Shown here: positions 37,431 through 46,588 of the stretch, piece by piece | How the letters are laid out: each line of letters starts with the position of its first letter | Position numbering within the stretch: the first letter of the stretch is position 1 | Assembly (NCBI RefSeq): GCF_036625275.1 | Contig: NZ_JAZKUD010000002.1 | Location: forward strand, 1-64,000 | Length of the DNA: 64,000 bases | Direction of reading: 5' to 3' | From: Accumulibacter sp036625275 | GTDB lineage: Bacteria > Pseudomonadota > Gammaproteobacteria > Burkholderiales > Rhodocyclaceae | Notes under the pieces: generated by a model | Told to the model about the DNA's origin: nothing | What the model saw: the letters and a program-made list of their open reading frames with translations, nothing else | Databases searched by the model: none | Program-made: the position numbers and the translations under genes

Positions 37431-38729
37431 CTATGCCGAACAGGACCAGTCCACCTTGCGATGTGGCAACAGGTAGTTGAGTTCCTCAACGGAGCGATCC
37501 TGCAGGCGCAGAGGACGCTCAATGGTCACCACCTCTTGCGTTGCGAGATCGGCGATGATCGCCTGGTGGCGAGGCACCTCGGGCGCATAGATCATCACCT
37601 TGGGGGCGAGCGGCTTGCTGACCGGGGCCGAGCCCACGACCGTGCCGATCTGGCCATCGCTGAGCTGTACGATGGAGCCGGGTGGATAGACCCCCATCGC
37701 GCGCACGAAAAGTTGCAGCAGGCCGCTATCGAAGCCTTTCTGCTCCCTGGCCCACATCGTCGCCAATGCCTCCGCAGGACCGATCGCCAGACGGGGTTCG
37801 ATCGGATTGACCAGCTTATCGAAACGGTCGGCAATTCCGACCATCCGCGCCGTCAGGGGAATCGTGTTGCCCTTGAGACGTTCAGGGAAACCACTGCCAT
37901 CGCAGCGCTCGTGATGATATAGGATGGTCTCCAGCATCGCTTGCGACAGACCACCACTCCGCAAGGCCTCGTCGTAGCCACCGCGGCAGTGGGTCCGGAA
38001 GAGTGCCTCCTGGTGGCGGTTGCGCGCGGGGTTATAGAGAATCGACGGACTCATCAGGCGTGCGCCGATGTCGTGGAGCAGCGCGCTGGTGCCGAGTACG
38101 CGCAGGGCCTGCTCGGGAAGTTCCGCCTGTTTGCCGAGCAACAGCGAGAGGGTCATCACCGATAGGGCATGCACGGCCTGTCTGTCGTTCCCCCCCTTAT
38201 CGACCACCAGCACGAACGCGCTGTCCGGGTCGGTCAGCAGCGCGCTGGCCGATTCCCCGCAGATCCGGGTGAGATCCCTCACCGATTGTTGGGGGCTGGT
38301 ACCGAAATTCCGGATGGCGCTGCTCACCGTTGCGGCGGCCTTGTGATGATGCTTTCCGGCCTTGACCAGCCGCTGCCGGAGTTCCTCCATCATCCGCTCA
38401 CGTTCGCGCCCGGCGTCCATGCGCGCGGCTTCCAGCGCTGCCATGGCATCCCGTTCTGCCTGGTTCGCATTGTGATCGGCCGGCGCCTCGGCTGCCTGGA
38501 GCGGCCGAGGCGGAACCTTGCAGCGCGCCGGGTCGCAGAACAGTTGCGGCAGTTTCATCGCCGCGATCAGGCGCGCCTGCTCTTCATTTTCGATGACGAA
38601 GGAACTGAACATGAACTGGTGCTTGACCCACGACACCGGCAGACGGACGTGCACGCCCGGACGCAGTTGTGATGCGTCGATGCGTATCTCGCCCTCCTGC
38701 GGGGTCGCTTCGTCCGGGGCTGAAGACAA
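37431..38729 (-). CDS. HD-GYP protein (DUF3391), degenerate HDIGA motif
   Basis: The 432-residue product is started at TTG 38729: AGGAGG lies about seven bases upstream, and the N-terminus then aligns with the paralogue downstream (SSAPDEATPQEGEI vs SPAPDAVTPNEGEI). It has a DUF3391 N-domain (~20-110) and an HD-GYP domain. The motif reads HDIGA at 219-223, where active enzymes have HDIGK; other features (HHERCDGSGFP) remain. It is probably a cyclic di-GMP phosphodiesterase with reduced activity or a binding protein. The paralogue lies on the same strand, 155 bases away. Confidence 0.85.
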   Translation of the reverse strand: MSSAPDEATPQEGEIRIDASQLRPGVHVRLPVSWVKHQFMFSSFVIENEEQARLIAAMKLPQLFCDPARCKVPPRPLQAAEAPADHNANQAERDAMAALEAARMDAGRERERMMEELRQRLVKAGKHHHKAAATVSSAIRNFGTSPQQSVRDLTRICGESASALLTDPDSAFVLVVDKGGNDRQAVHALSVMTLSLLLGKQAELPEQALRVLGTSALLHDIGARLMSPSILYNPARNRHQEALFRTHCRGGYDEALRSGGLSQAMLETILYHHERCDGSGFPERLKGNTIPLTARMVGIADRFDKLVNPIEPRLAIGPAEALATMWAREQKGFDSGLLQLFVRAMGVYPPGSIVQLSDGQIGTVVGSAPVSKPLAPKVMIYAPEVPRHQAIIADLATQEVVTIERPLRLQDRSVEELNYLLPHRKVDWSCSA

Positions 38730-38884
38730 ATCGTGCCCTCCTCTGCAAAATGCCGCCACTCGGGTAGTCACGGCAAGCGCCACTATAGACCAGTTGGACC
38801 CGTCTGGCCGGCGATCATCAACGTCAAAATCGCATCAGCGAGCCACGAATCATGACCCCTGGTCATTGCGCGGCGCCTATCGGA

Positions 38885-40189
38885 TCACGGCCGTTGCGCC
38901 ATGTAGGACCAGTTGATCTTGCGGCGCGGCAGCAGGTAATCGAGTTCCTCGGGCGGGCGCTCCTGCAGGCGCAAGGGGCGGTCGACCTTGAGCTCGTCGT
39001 CGCTCGCCAGATCGATGATGATCGACTGGCGACGCGGCACCTCGGGGGCGTAGATCATGACCTTCGGCGAGAGCGGCTTGCCGGCAGGCGCCGAGCCGAC
39101 GACGGCAGCGATGCGGCCGTCGCTGAGTTGCACGATCGACCCCGGTGGATAGACGCCCATCGCCCGCACGAAGAGTTGCAGCAAGGCCGCATCAAAGGCC
39201 TTCTGCTCGCGTGTCCACATCGTCGACAAGGCTTCGGAGGGGGACAGCGCACGCCGCGGGTCGATCGGGCTGACGAGATTGTCGAAGCGGTTGGCAATCG
39301 CCACCAGCCGTGCCGACAAGGGGATCGCGTTGCCGCTCAGGCGATCCGGAAAGCCGCTACCGTCGTAACGTTCGTGATGGTGCAGGATGGCTTCGAGCAA
39401 GGGCGGCGTCAGGTTGCCGGCACGCATTGCCGCGTCATGGCCGGCACGGCAATGCGACTGATAGATCTGCTCCTCGTACCGGTTTCGCTCGTTGCTGCGC
39501 AGAATCGAGGCCTTGATCGCGAGTTTGCCGATGTCGTGCAGCAGGGCGCCGATGCCGAGCGAGTGCAGGGCCTGTTCCGGGATTTGTGCCTGTTTGCCAA
39601 GCAGTAGCGCCAGGGTCATGACCGACAGCGAGTGTGCGGCATGGCCGTCATCGTGCGCCTTCTCGGCAATCAGCACGATCGCGCTATCGGGATCGGCAAG
39701 CAGCGCCGTGGTGGTGTCCTTGCTGACCCTGGCGACCCGTTCGACCGCCTCGCGGGGATGGGCCAGAAAGCCCTGGATGGCGCCACTGACTTCCCTGGCG
39801 GCGCCGAGGTAGTGTTGCTGCGCCTTGTCGAGACGTTCCCTGAGTTCGCTCATGACTTGTGCGCGCGCACGCTTCTCGGCCATGCGCCGCGCCGCCAGTG
39901 CGGCCAGGCGCTCTTTCTCGGCGGCCGCCTCGGGATCGCTGCCCGGCGGTTCCTCCTGTCGCAGCAGCGGTGGCACCTTGCAACGCGTCGGGTCGCAGAA
40001 CAGTTGCGGCAGCTTCATCGCCGCGATCAGCCGTGCCTGTTCTTCATCCGCGATGACGAAGGAGTTGAACATGAACTGGTGCTCGACCCAGGGCACCGGC
40101 AAACGGACGTGCACCCCTGGACGCAGTTGCGAGGCATCGATACAGATTTCCCCTTCGTTCGGGGTAACGGCATCCGGAGCGGGTGACAT
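38885..40189 (-). CDS. HD-GYP protein (DUF3391), canonical
   Basis: The 434-residue protein has an N-terminal DUF3391 domain (~15-105) and a full HD-GYP domain with HDIGK at 218-222 and HHERYDGSGFP. It is therefore likely an active cyclic di-GMP phosphodiesterase. It is strongly similar to the preceding HD-GYP protein throughout, so the two arose by tandem duplication. The start is four bases from the stop of the MltB-like gene, making an operon of membrane protein, transglycosylase and HD-GYP. Confidence 0.9.
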   Translation of the reverse strand: MSPAPDAVTPNEGEICIDASQLRPGVHVRLPVPWVEHQFMFNSFVIADEEQARLIAAMKLPQLFCDPTRCKVPPLLRQEEPPGSDPEAAAEKERLAALAARRMAEKRARAQVMSELRERLDKAQQHYLGAAREVSGAIQGFLAHPREAVERVARVSKDTTTALLADPDSAIVLIAEKAHDDGHAAHSLSVMTLALLLGKQAQIPEQALHSLGIGALLHDIGKLAIKASILRSNERNRYEEQIYQSHCRAGHDAAMRAGNLTPPLLEAILHHHERYDGSGFPDRLSGNAIPLSARLVAIANRFDNLVSPIDPRRALSPSEALSTMWTREQKAFDAALLQLFVRAMGVYPPGSIVQLSDGRIAAVVGSAPAGKPLSPKVMIYAPEVPRRQSIIIDLASDDELKVDRPLRLQERPPEELDYLLPRRKINWSYMAQRP

Positions 40190-40193
40190 GGCG

Positions 40194-41408
40194 CTAGCGG
40201 CCGGTCGGCACAGCCCGCAGGGCGGCCAGCAGCTTCTGCCCGGGACGGCCGTCGACGGTCAGGCCGAGACGTTTCTGTTCGGTCTGGATCGCCTGCCGCG
40301 AGTTGGCGCCGATCATGCCGTCGATTTCGCCGATCGGGTAGCCACGACCGGCGAGCAGCGTTTGCAGCTCACGGCGTTCGCTCCGCGACAGACCGGGGTC
40401 ATCGGTCGGCCAGGGGGTGACGAAAGCCTTGCCACCCTTGATCCGGTCGGCGAGATGGGCGATCGCCAGGGCATAGCTTTCGGCGGCGTTGTAGCCGTAG
40501 ATCGCGTCGAAGTTGCGGAATACCAGGAAAGCTGGTCCGCGCGGACCCGCCGGCAGGAGCAGTCCGGCAGCGGCGTCCGAGGGGACGATCGGCTGCCCGT
40601 CGGCGCGGCGGATACCGCGCCCGATCCAGGACGACAGCGGCCGCTTGTTGCCACGTCCGGATACGCCGGTGTCGAAACCGGCCGGCAGCACGACCTCGTA
40701 ACCCCAGGGCTCGCCCTGGCGCCAGCCAGCCTTGTGCAGGAAGTTGGCGGTCGACGCGAGCGCATCGGGAACGCTGTCCATGAGGTCGCGCTTGCCGTCG
40801 CCGTCACCATCGACGGCCAGTCGCAGGAAGGTCGATGGCATGAACTGGGTATGGCCAAAAGCACCGGCCCACGACCCGACCAGCCGATCCGGCGCGATGT
40901 CGCCGCGGTCGAGGATTTTCAGCGTACTGAAAAACTCGCCCCGGAAATAGGCCTGCCGACGCCCGAAGCAGGCGAGCGTGCCGAGCGAAGTAAGTAGCGG
41001 GCGCTTGCCGAGGTTGCGCCCAAAGTTGCTTTCGACGCCCCAGACGGCCATCACCGTATCCCCATCGACCTGATAGCGCTCGGCCGCAGCAGCCAGCGGA
41101 GCGGCCCATTTCTCGCGCATGGTCAGCGCATCGGCAACCCGTTCATCGTCGACCAGACCGGCCAGATAATCCCAGATCGGTGTCCGGAACTCGGGTTGGT
41201 AGTCGAGGAATTCCAGGACGCTCAGGTCCGGCATCAGGCCGCTGGTCAGGCGATCGAAGGCGGCGGTCGAAACGCCCTTCGCCGGGGACTCGGCGCGCAA
41301 CGTCGCCAGGCACGTGCCGAAACGTTCGGTGGGTACCTGGGCAGCGGCAGTCGTGCTGAGCAGGGTCAGGGAAAGAGCGAAGCGGATGGGTTGCATGGCG
41401 AGGTTCAA
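40194..41408 (-). CDS. MltB-like lytic murein transglycosylase with peptidoglycan-binding domain
   Basis: The 404-residue protein is started at TTG 41408, whose bases overlap the stop of the upstream membrane protein gene (TTGA); an ATG at 41396 would be an alternative. A signal peptide (FALSLTLLSTTAAA) opens the protein. The SLT-type catalytic region contains GVESNFG with Glu126, followed by GDIAPDRLVGSWAGAFGHTQFMPSTF. The last ~65 residues form a PG_binding_1 domain. It cleaves the glycan strand of peptidoglycan in the periplasm. Coupling with HD-GYP genes is noteworthy. Confidence 0.9.
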   Translation of the reverse strand: MNLAMQPIRFALSLTLLSTTAAAQVPTERFGTCLATLRAESPAKGVSTAAFDRLTSGLMPDLSVLEFLDYQPEFRTPIWDYLAGLVDDERVADALTMREKWAAPLAAAAERYQVDGDTVMAVWGVESNFGRNLGKRPLLTSLGTLACFGRRQAYFRGEFFSTLKILDRGDIAPDRLVGSWAGAFGHTQFMPSTFLRLAVDGDGDGKRDLMDSVPDALASTANFLHKAGWRQGEPWGYEVVLPAGFDTGVSGRGNKRPLSSWIGRGIRRADGQPIVPSDAAAGLLLPAGPRGPAFLVFRNFDAIYGYNAAESYALAIAHLADRIKGGKAFVTPWPTDDPGLSRSERRELQTLLAGRGYPIGEIDGMIGANSRQAIQTEQKRLGLTVDGRPGQKLLAALRAVPTGR

Positions 41409-41797
41409 GGGTCCACCGTGGGTCTGGGCTGGTGATTGCAGGATGTCGGAAGGTTGGCTGTTGGCCGGTCGCGGGTCGATGATCGCGCCTCGTATTCGGC
41501 GTCTTTGATGACTTCGCCATCGATCACGCGTCCGCCCGACGCCGGCTGCGGCTGGCTGGACTGCGTCTGTTCGTGCAGGGGCTCATCGGAATGCCTGCGC
41601 AAGTGGCGGGTTCTCCACTTCAGGTAGGCAAAGACCAGCAGTCCCACAGCCAGCAACACGGCCAGTACCAGCAATGAAAACATCAAGGCGACGACCAACA
41701 AGAGCGCGCCGGCCGCAATCGTGATCAGTCTGCCAAAGAGGCCTGAACCGGGCACCGCCAGGCGCAGACTGGAAAAGGGTGGTTCGTTGCTGCTCAT
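41405..41797 (-). CDS. Small membrane protein
   Basis: The 130-residue protein starts at ATG 41797. A single long hydrophobic segment at about residues 23-57 could cross the membrane twice (LITIAAGALLLVVALM and LLVLAVLLAVGLLVF). After a basic WRTRHLRRH, the C-terminal part is polar (Q/S-rich, then a DGEVIKDAEYE acidic stretch). No family recognised. Its stop overlaps the TTG of the transglycosylase gene, suggesting co-translation. A longer frame upstream lacks a plausible start. Confidence 0.6.
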   Translation of the reverse strand: MSSNEPPFSSLRLAVPGSGLFGRLITIAAGALLLVVALMFSLLVLAVLLAVGLLVFAYLKWRTRHLRRHSDEPLHEQTQSSQPQPASGGRVIDGEVIKDAEYEARSSTRDRPTANLPTSCNHQPRPTVDP

Positions 41798-41929
41798 CGG
41801 AGTCCTGGTGATGATGTTCGGTAAGGAAACGCGTTGCCCCCATTGTAACGGGGTGGAGGGTGCTCGGGCCAGACTGCCGGTAGCGCTACGCGACGCCGTG
41901 GCAGCCGTTGCGGACCTGGCAAAAGAAAC

Positions 41930-41959
41930 GGCCCGCACAGAGGGGGGCTGGGCGGGCCG
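41930..41959 (-). terminator. Possible Rho-independent terminator on the minus strand
   Basis: Arms CGGCCCGC and GCGGGCCG flank a 14-base loop; on the minus strand a TTTCTTTT run follows. It could end transcription from the FFLEELY gene 240 bases upstream. The stretch 41798-42200 otherwise holds a polypurine run (41982-42014) and an AT-richer part, with no recognised gene. Confidence 0.5.
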
Positions 41960-42200
41960 GTGGTACCATCGCCGCGGCGCTCCAGGGGGAGGGAGGGGAG
42001 GAGGAGGGAGGGCCCCGGCGACAGAACCAATGCTACAGATAAAAACCGAGCAGATCTGTGCAGTATTTATCGTTTTATGTCACAAAGTGTACGGATGTGG
42101 TCATGAATCCGGGCGGACATTGAACAGTCATCATCTGGAGCCGGCAAGCACCAGGAACACTCTGGTCTGATTCCCGGCCCTGCACACGCAGGTCAATGAT
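41960..42200. other. Intergenic region with polypurine tract
   Basis: This 241-base stretch has a nearly pure G/A tract at 41982-42014 and then AT-richer sequence. I see no gene, tRNA or clear promoter on either strand. It may be the long 3' trailer of the FFLEELY transcript or contain a small RNA. Confidence 0.4.
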
Positions 42201-42938
42201 TTATGGCTGGATCGAGAAGGGACTGGCGACGCCAGCAAAGAGCCTGTTCAGTAATTGCTGCTCCTTGTACTCGATCGAATCGAGAAACTCGGTGGCCGAA
42301 CCCATACTGCGGAAGGCATTGAAGCCGCGTTCGAGAAACGCGTGCAGGTCGCCGAGTCCGGCCAGATGCGCCGGGCCGCGCATTAGCTTGAGCATGCCGT
42401 TCAGCAAGGGCTTCCTGGCCAGCCTGTCGAGCGCTTCGCCGGTCTCGCGAATCAGTGCAATCTGGCGCTGGCGCTCCGGCTGACAGCCGACCGCCCGGTA
42501 GGCTGCGGCATAGGTGTCTTCGTCGATGTGCTCGATCACTCCTCGCCGACAGAGAACGGCAACCATCGCCGAGTCGAGCAGTTCCGAAATTGCATCGAGT
42601 TCGACGGCCAGGGCAACGGTGCGCAGCGCCGAACCTGGCAGCATCTTGATCAGCAGCGGCAGAATCCGCTCGACCTCTTCGTCGCGGCTGCTGAAGTCCT
42701 TCGGACCATAGAGGTCGGAAAGAAAGAACTGCGCGGCGTTTCCAAAGCGCGCGCTGGCCAGCAGGTCAGCATGAGTACGGGCCAGTCGCCCGGCCTGCCA
42801 CTCGCGCAGGCGCAGGCGATCACGCGCCGCGGCAGGCTCGCCGTTGGCTTGCTGGCGCAGGGACTTCGCCGTTTGCAGGTGCTGCCGCAAGGCGGCGGCG
42901 CTCTGTTGTTTTTCGATCGAGATCGTCGGATTGTCCAT
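42201..42938 (-). CDS. FFLEELY-motif protein
   Basis: The 245-residue protein has the family hallmark near residue 70, here FFLSDLYGPKDFSSRD, in a protein that is otherwise helical (LPLLIKMLPGSALRTVALAVELDAISELLD). The middle contains RQIALIRETGEALDRLARKPLLNGMLKLMR, typical of the group. The function is not established. It lacks signal peptide or membrane segments. It stands divergent from the aldehyde dehydrogenase operon across ~110 bases, which should hold promoters for both. Confidence 0.85.
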   Translation of the reverse strand: MDNPTISIEKQQSAAALRQHLQTAKSLRQQANGEPAAARDRLRLREWQAGRLARTHADLLASARFGNAAQFFLSDLYGPKDFSSRDEEVERILPLLIKMLPGSALRTVALAVELDAISELLDSAMVAVLCRRGVIEHIDEDTYAAAYRAVGCQPERQRQIALIRETGEALDRLARKPLLNGMLKLMRGPAHLAGLGDLHAFLERGFNAFRSMGSATEFLDSIEYKEQQLLNRLFAGVASPFSIQP

Positions 42939-43050
42939 GGCTCCCGATTATGCTCTGTCGGATCAGGTCTGTTTAGAGGGCTTCCCCTAACAGAGCAGCG
43001 CCTGTAGCGCTTAGACTGCGATCCGACAGAATCCTGGAAAGGAGCGGCAA

Positions 43051-44466
43051 ATGCCTCATCCCGATACCCTGGCAAGGCGCTTTTCCCGTTTGCAGGCGGC
43101 TGCGCGCAGCGATCCGCATCCCGAACGGGCGTTACGCGAGCGTCGCCTGCAGGCGCTCGATCGGCTTCTGCTCGACAATGAGCCGGCGATTGCCGATGCC
43201 ATCGGTCGCGATTTTGGCCATCGTTCGGCTGCTGAAACACGCCTGCTCGAGCTTTTTCCAAGCCACGCAGCGATCTGCCATGCGCGCCGCCACCTGCGGC
43301 GCTGGATGCGGCCACAGACACGTTCGGTTTCGCTGTGGTTTCAGCCTGGCCGGGCGGAGGTGCGTTATCAGCCACTCGGTGCCGTCGGCATCATCGTGCC
43401 GTGGAATTACCCGATTTTTCTCGCTGCTGCGCCGCTCACCGCGGCCCTGGCCGCCGGCAACCGGGTTTTGATCAAGATGTCGGAGATCACCCCGGCAACC
43501 GCATCGCTGTTTGCCGAACTGGTCGGCCAATATTTTGCCGATGATGAGTTATCCGTAGTCGAAGGTGACGTTCATGTGGCCAGGGAATTCTCGCAACTGC
43601 CCTTCGACCATCTGTTGTTCACTGGTTCGACGCCGGTCGGTCGCCAGGTGATGCACGCCGCCGCGGAAAACCTGACGCCGGTGACGCTCGAACTTGGCGG
43701 CAAGTCACCGGCAATCATCGGCCCGGTGCTGGCCCCTGCCGACTTTGCGCACGCCGTCGAGCGGATCATGATCGGCAAGTGCCTCAACGCCGGGCAAACC
43801 TGTATCGCTCCGGACTATGTGCTGCTGCCGGCCGGACAGGAGCAGGCCTTCATCGAGCAGGCGCGGCGTGTCGTCGCCACCTGCTATCCCGACATCGAGA
43901 AGACTGCAGACTATTCGACGATCGTCGATCAACGCCAGTACACGCGCCTGTCGGCTTACCTTGAAGAAGCCAGGATGTCGGGAGCGACGATTGTCGATCT
44001 GGCAGCAGATACTGCCGCCGACCCGGTCAGACGCCACCTGCCGCCACTGGCACTGCTCGGAGCCGATGACGGATTGCGCGTGATGCAGGAGGAAATCTTC
44101 GGCCCGCTGCTGCCGCTACGGCCCTATCGTGATCTCGACGAAGCGATTGCCTTCGTCAACGGCCGGCCGCGCCCACTGGCGCTGTATTACTTCGACAGCG
44201 AACGTCTACAGATCGAACGCATCCTCGATGAAACGGTCTCCGGTGGCGTGACGATCAACGACACCATCCTGCATATTGCGCAGGACGACCTGCCTTTCGG
44301 TGGCGTCGGTCCGAGCGGCATGGGTTGCTATCATGGTTTTGCCGGCTTCGAGGCCTTCTCGGTCAGAAAGAGTGTTTTTCGGCAATCACGATGGTCCGGC
44401 ATCGGCCTGTTCAAACCACCTTACTGCCACTTGTTCGAACGCTTGACGAGGATCCTCCTGCGATGA
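43051..44466 (+). CDS. Coniferyl-aldehyde-dehydrogenase-like NAD(P) aldehyde dehydrogenase
   Basis: The 471-residue protein has an ALDH core: PLGAVGIIVPWNYP, Glu214 in VTLELGGKSP and catalytic Cys251 in NAGQTC, plus the later EEIFGPLLP motif. The sequence and length fit the CalB/coniferyl aldehyde dehydrogenase class, which oxidises aldehydes to carboxylates. ATG 43051 has a GGAAAGGAG site upstream. It heads an operon with the Tat-subunit, GMC oxidoreductase and lipase (ATGA overlap at 44463), suggesting alcohol or lipid-derived aldehyde oxidation. Confidence 0.85.
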   Translation: MPHPDTLARRFSRLQAAARSDPHPERALRERRLQALDRLLLDNEPAIADAIGRDFGHRSAAETRLLELFPSHAAICHARRHLRRWMRPQTRSVSLWFQPGRAEVRYQPLGAVGIIVPWNYPIFLAAAPLTAALAAGNRVLIKMSEITPATASLFAELVGQYFADDELSVVEGDVHVAREFSQLPFDHLLFTGSTPVGRQVMHAAAENLTPVTLELGGKSPAIIGPVLAPADFAHAVERIMIGKCLNAGQTCIAPDYVLLPAGQEQAFIEQARRVVATCYPDIEKTADYSTIVDQRQYTRLSAYLEEARMSGATIVDLAADTAADPVRRHLPPLALLGADDGLRVMQEEIFGPLLPLRPYRDLDEAIAFVNGRPRPLALYYFDSERLQIERILDETVSGGVTINDTILHIAQDDLPFGGVGPSGMGCYHGFAGFEAFSVRKSVFRQSRWSGIGLFKPPYCHLFERLTRILLR

Positions 44467-44966
44467 TTCTGTCCCGTCGCCAGTTCATCCAGACCGGTCT
44501 TGCCGGCAGTCTCTTGCTCTCGCTCTCCGGTTGGCTGAACGCTGCCGGAGCACGCCGCCTGAGCGTCGCCGAGCGCGAGATGCTCGGCGCGCTGTGCAAC
44601 GCGATGCTCGAAGGAATGCTGCCAACCGAGCCTGCACAACGTCGCCGGCTGGTGACCCTGACCGTCGATGGCATCGCCGTCGAGATCGCCGGGCTTTCGC
44701 TGGCTGCCCAGAAGGAAGTCGGCGAGTTGTTCGGCCTGCTGGTGCTGACACCGGCGCGGCTGATGCTGGCCGGCGTCGGCCAGCCATGGCCTGCGGCCAG
44801 CGTCGCCGAGGTCAGCGAATTCCTGCAGTCCTGGCGGGCCAGCCGCCTCAGCCTGTTGCAGACGGCCTATGGGGCGCTGCACGACCTGACCTTCGGAGCC
44901 TGGTACGCGCGTCCCGACACCTGGGAGGCCATCGGCTATCCCGGCCCACCAAAGGGGTATTTCTGA
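44463..44966 (+). CDS. Tat-signal small subunit, gluconate 2-dehydrogenase subunit 3-like
   Basis: This 167-residue protein starts with ILSRRQFIQTG, a twin-arginine (SRRxF) leader followed by a hydrophobic core (LAGSLLLSLSGWL). The remaining sequence is helical and similar to subunit 3 of flavin-linked gluconate dehydrogenases. It overlaps the aldehyde dehydrogenase by four bases and the GMC gene by one. The GMC partner has no signal of its own, so co-export through this subunit is likely. A cytochrome c subunit is not encoded next to it. Confidence 0.75.
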   Translation: MILSRRQFIQTGLAGSLLLSLSGWLNAAGARRLSVAEREMLGALCNAMLEGMLPTEPAQRRRLVTLTVDGIAVEIAGLSLAAQKEVGELFGLLVLTPARLMLAGVGQPWPAASVAEVSEFLQSWRASRLSLLQTAYGALHDLTFGAWYARPDTWEAIGYPGPPKGYF

Positions 44967-46573
44967 TGCTCGATCCGATCAAGGCCGGGCTGTCTTCCGG
45001 CTGGAAGCACATTGACGCATCGACCCTCGCCAGGGGGCAGACCCTGGAATTCGATGTGGTCATCGTCGGCACTGGCGCGGGCGGCGGTGTTACTGCCGAC
45101 ATCCTCAGCGACGCCGGCCTGCGCGTCGTGCTCGTCGAAGAAGGGCCTCTGCGCTCGTCGAGTGACTTCAAGATGCGCGAGGCCAACGCCTATCCCGATC
45201 TGTATCAGGAATCGGCTTCCCGCAAGACGGCCGACAAGGCGATCAACATTCTGCAGGGACGTTGTGTCGGCGGTTCGACGACGGTCAACTGGACCAGCAG
45301 CTTCCGCACACCGGCCGAAGTCTTCGAATTCTGGCAACGCCAGTTCGGCTTGCGGCAACTCAGCGCCGAATCGATGAGCTCCTGGTTCGCGGTGATGGAG
45401 CACAAGCTGTGGGTGCGCCCCTGGGATACGCCGCCAAACCCGAACAATCAGGTGCTGGTGACCGGCAGCGAGAAGCTTGCGATTCCGGTCGGGGTCATCA
45501 AGCGCAATGTCAAGGGTTGCTGGAACCTCGGTTACTGCGGCATGGGTTGCCCGACCAACGCCAAGCAGTCGATGCTGCTGACCACCATCCCGGCAGCGCT
45601 CAACCGGGGAGCGACGCTGTACACCCGCCTGCGCGCCGAGCGTCTCCGCTTCGACGGCAACCGGGTCAGCGCCCTCGACTGCATGGCGTTGCAACCCGAC
45701 GGCATCCATCCGGCCGGCAAACGGGTGCAGTTGCGTGCTCGCCATTTCGTGATTGCCGGTGGCGCCATCGGTAGCCCGGCGCTGTTGCTGCGCAGCGGCG
45801 TTCCCGACCCCTACCGATTGCTGGGCAAACGCACTTTCCTGCATCCGGTGGTGATTTCTTCGGCACTGATGCCCGAGCGCATTGACGCCTATGCCGGCGC
45901 GCCGCAATCGATCTATTCCGATCACTTCCTGCACCAGACACCGATCGACGGTCCGCTGGGCTTCAAGATCGAAACGCCGCCCTTGCATCCGGTGCTCTTT
46001 TCGACGACCCTGCAGGGATTTGGTGAGGCACACGCCAGACTGATGCGCGAATTCACGCAGGCCAACGCGCTGCTGGCGCTGCTGCGCGACGGTTTCCATC
46101 CGGAAAGTCGCGGTGGCCAGGTCCGTCTCGGCAGCGATGGCCTGCCGGTGCTCGACTACCCACTCGGCGACGTGATCTGGGAAGCGACGCGTCGAGCCCT
46201 GCTGGCGATGGCCGAAATCCAGTTTGCCGCCGGCGCGCGCTGGGTCTTGCCGGCGCACGAAACGACCCCCGGTTATGCCAGCTGGGCTGAAGCCAGGAAA
46301 GGGATCAATGAACTGCCGCTCAAACCATTCGTCTGCCGGGTGGTCAGCGCGCATGTGATGGGGGGGTGCGGGATGGCCGACGGGCCGCAGCGTGGAGTCG
46401 TCGATCATCGCGGCCGGCATTTTTGGCTGGTTAATCTGTCCGTTCATGATGGTTCGCTCTTTCCAACCAGTCTGGGGGTCAATCCACAGCTCTCGATTTA
46501 CGGACTGGTGGCGCGTAACGCCAGTCTGCTGGCCGCCGAATTGTCCGGCAGACCCAACCCGGTCATTCCCTGA
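44966..46573 (+). CDS. GMC-family flavin oxidoreductase
   Basis: The 535-residue protein starts in the stop of the small subunit (TGATG). The FAD Rossmann motif VVIVGTGAGGG lies at about residues 31-41, and GGSTTVNW with the CGMGCPTNAK region follow. The C-terminal part has MGGCGM and HDGSLFPTSLGVNPQLSI, the GMC C-domain. GMC enzymes oxidise alcohols; the substrate cannot be read from the sequence. The operon partners aldehyde dehydrogenase and lipase suggest fatty alcohols or lipid products. Confidence 0.85.
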   Translation: MLDPIKAGLSSGWKHIDASTLARGQTLEFDVVIVGTGAGGGVTADILSDAGLRVVLVEEGPLRSSSDFKMREANAYPDLYQESASRKTADKAINILQGRCVGGSTTVNWTSSFRTPAEVFEFWQRQFGLRQLSAESMSSWFAVMEHKLWVRPWDTPPNPNNQVLVTGSEKLAIPVGVIKRNVKGCWNLGYCGMGCPTNAKQSMLLTTIPAALNRGATLYTRLRAERLRFDGNRVSALDCMALQPDGIHPAGKRVQLRARHFVIAGGAIGSPALLLRSGVPDPYRLLGKRTFLHPVVISSALMPERIDAYAGAPQSIYSDHFLHQTPIDGPLGFKIETPPLHPVLFSTTLQGFGEAHARLMREFTQANALLALLRDGFHPESRGGQVRLGSDGLPVLDYPLGDVIWEATRRALLAMAEIQFAAGARWVLPAHETTPGYASWAEARKGINELPLKPFVCRVVSAHVMGGCGMADGPQRGVVDHRGRHFWLVNLSVHDGSLFPTSLGVNPQLSIYGLVARNASLLAAELSGRPNPVIP

Positions 46574-46588
46574 CGGAGATTGACGGTC

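Noticed and set aside
37409..37522. A 38-residue extension of the GIY-YIG protein
   Set aside because: GTG 37408 is preceded by GGAGG at ideal spacing, and the domain begins directly after it.
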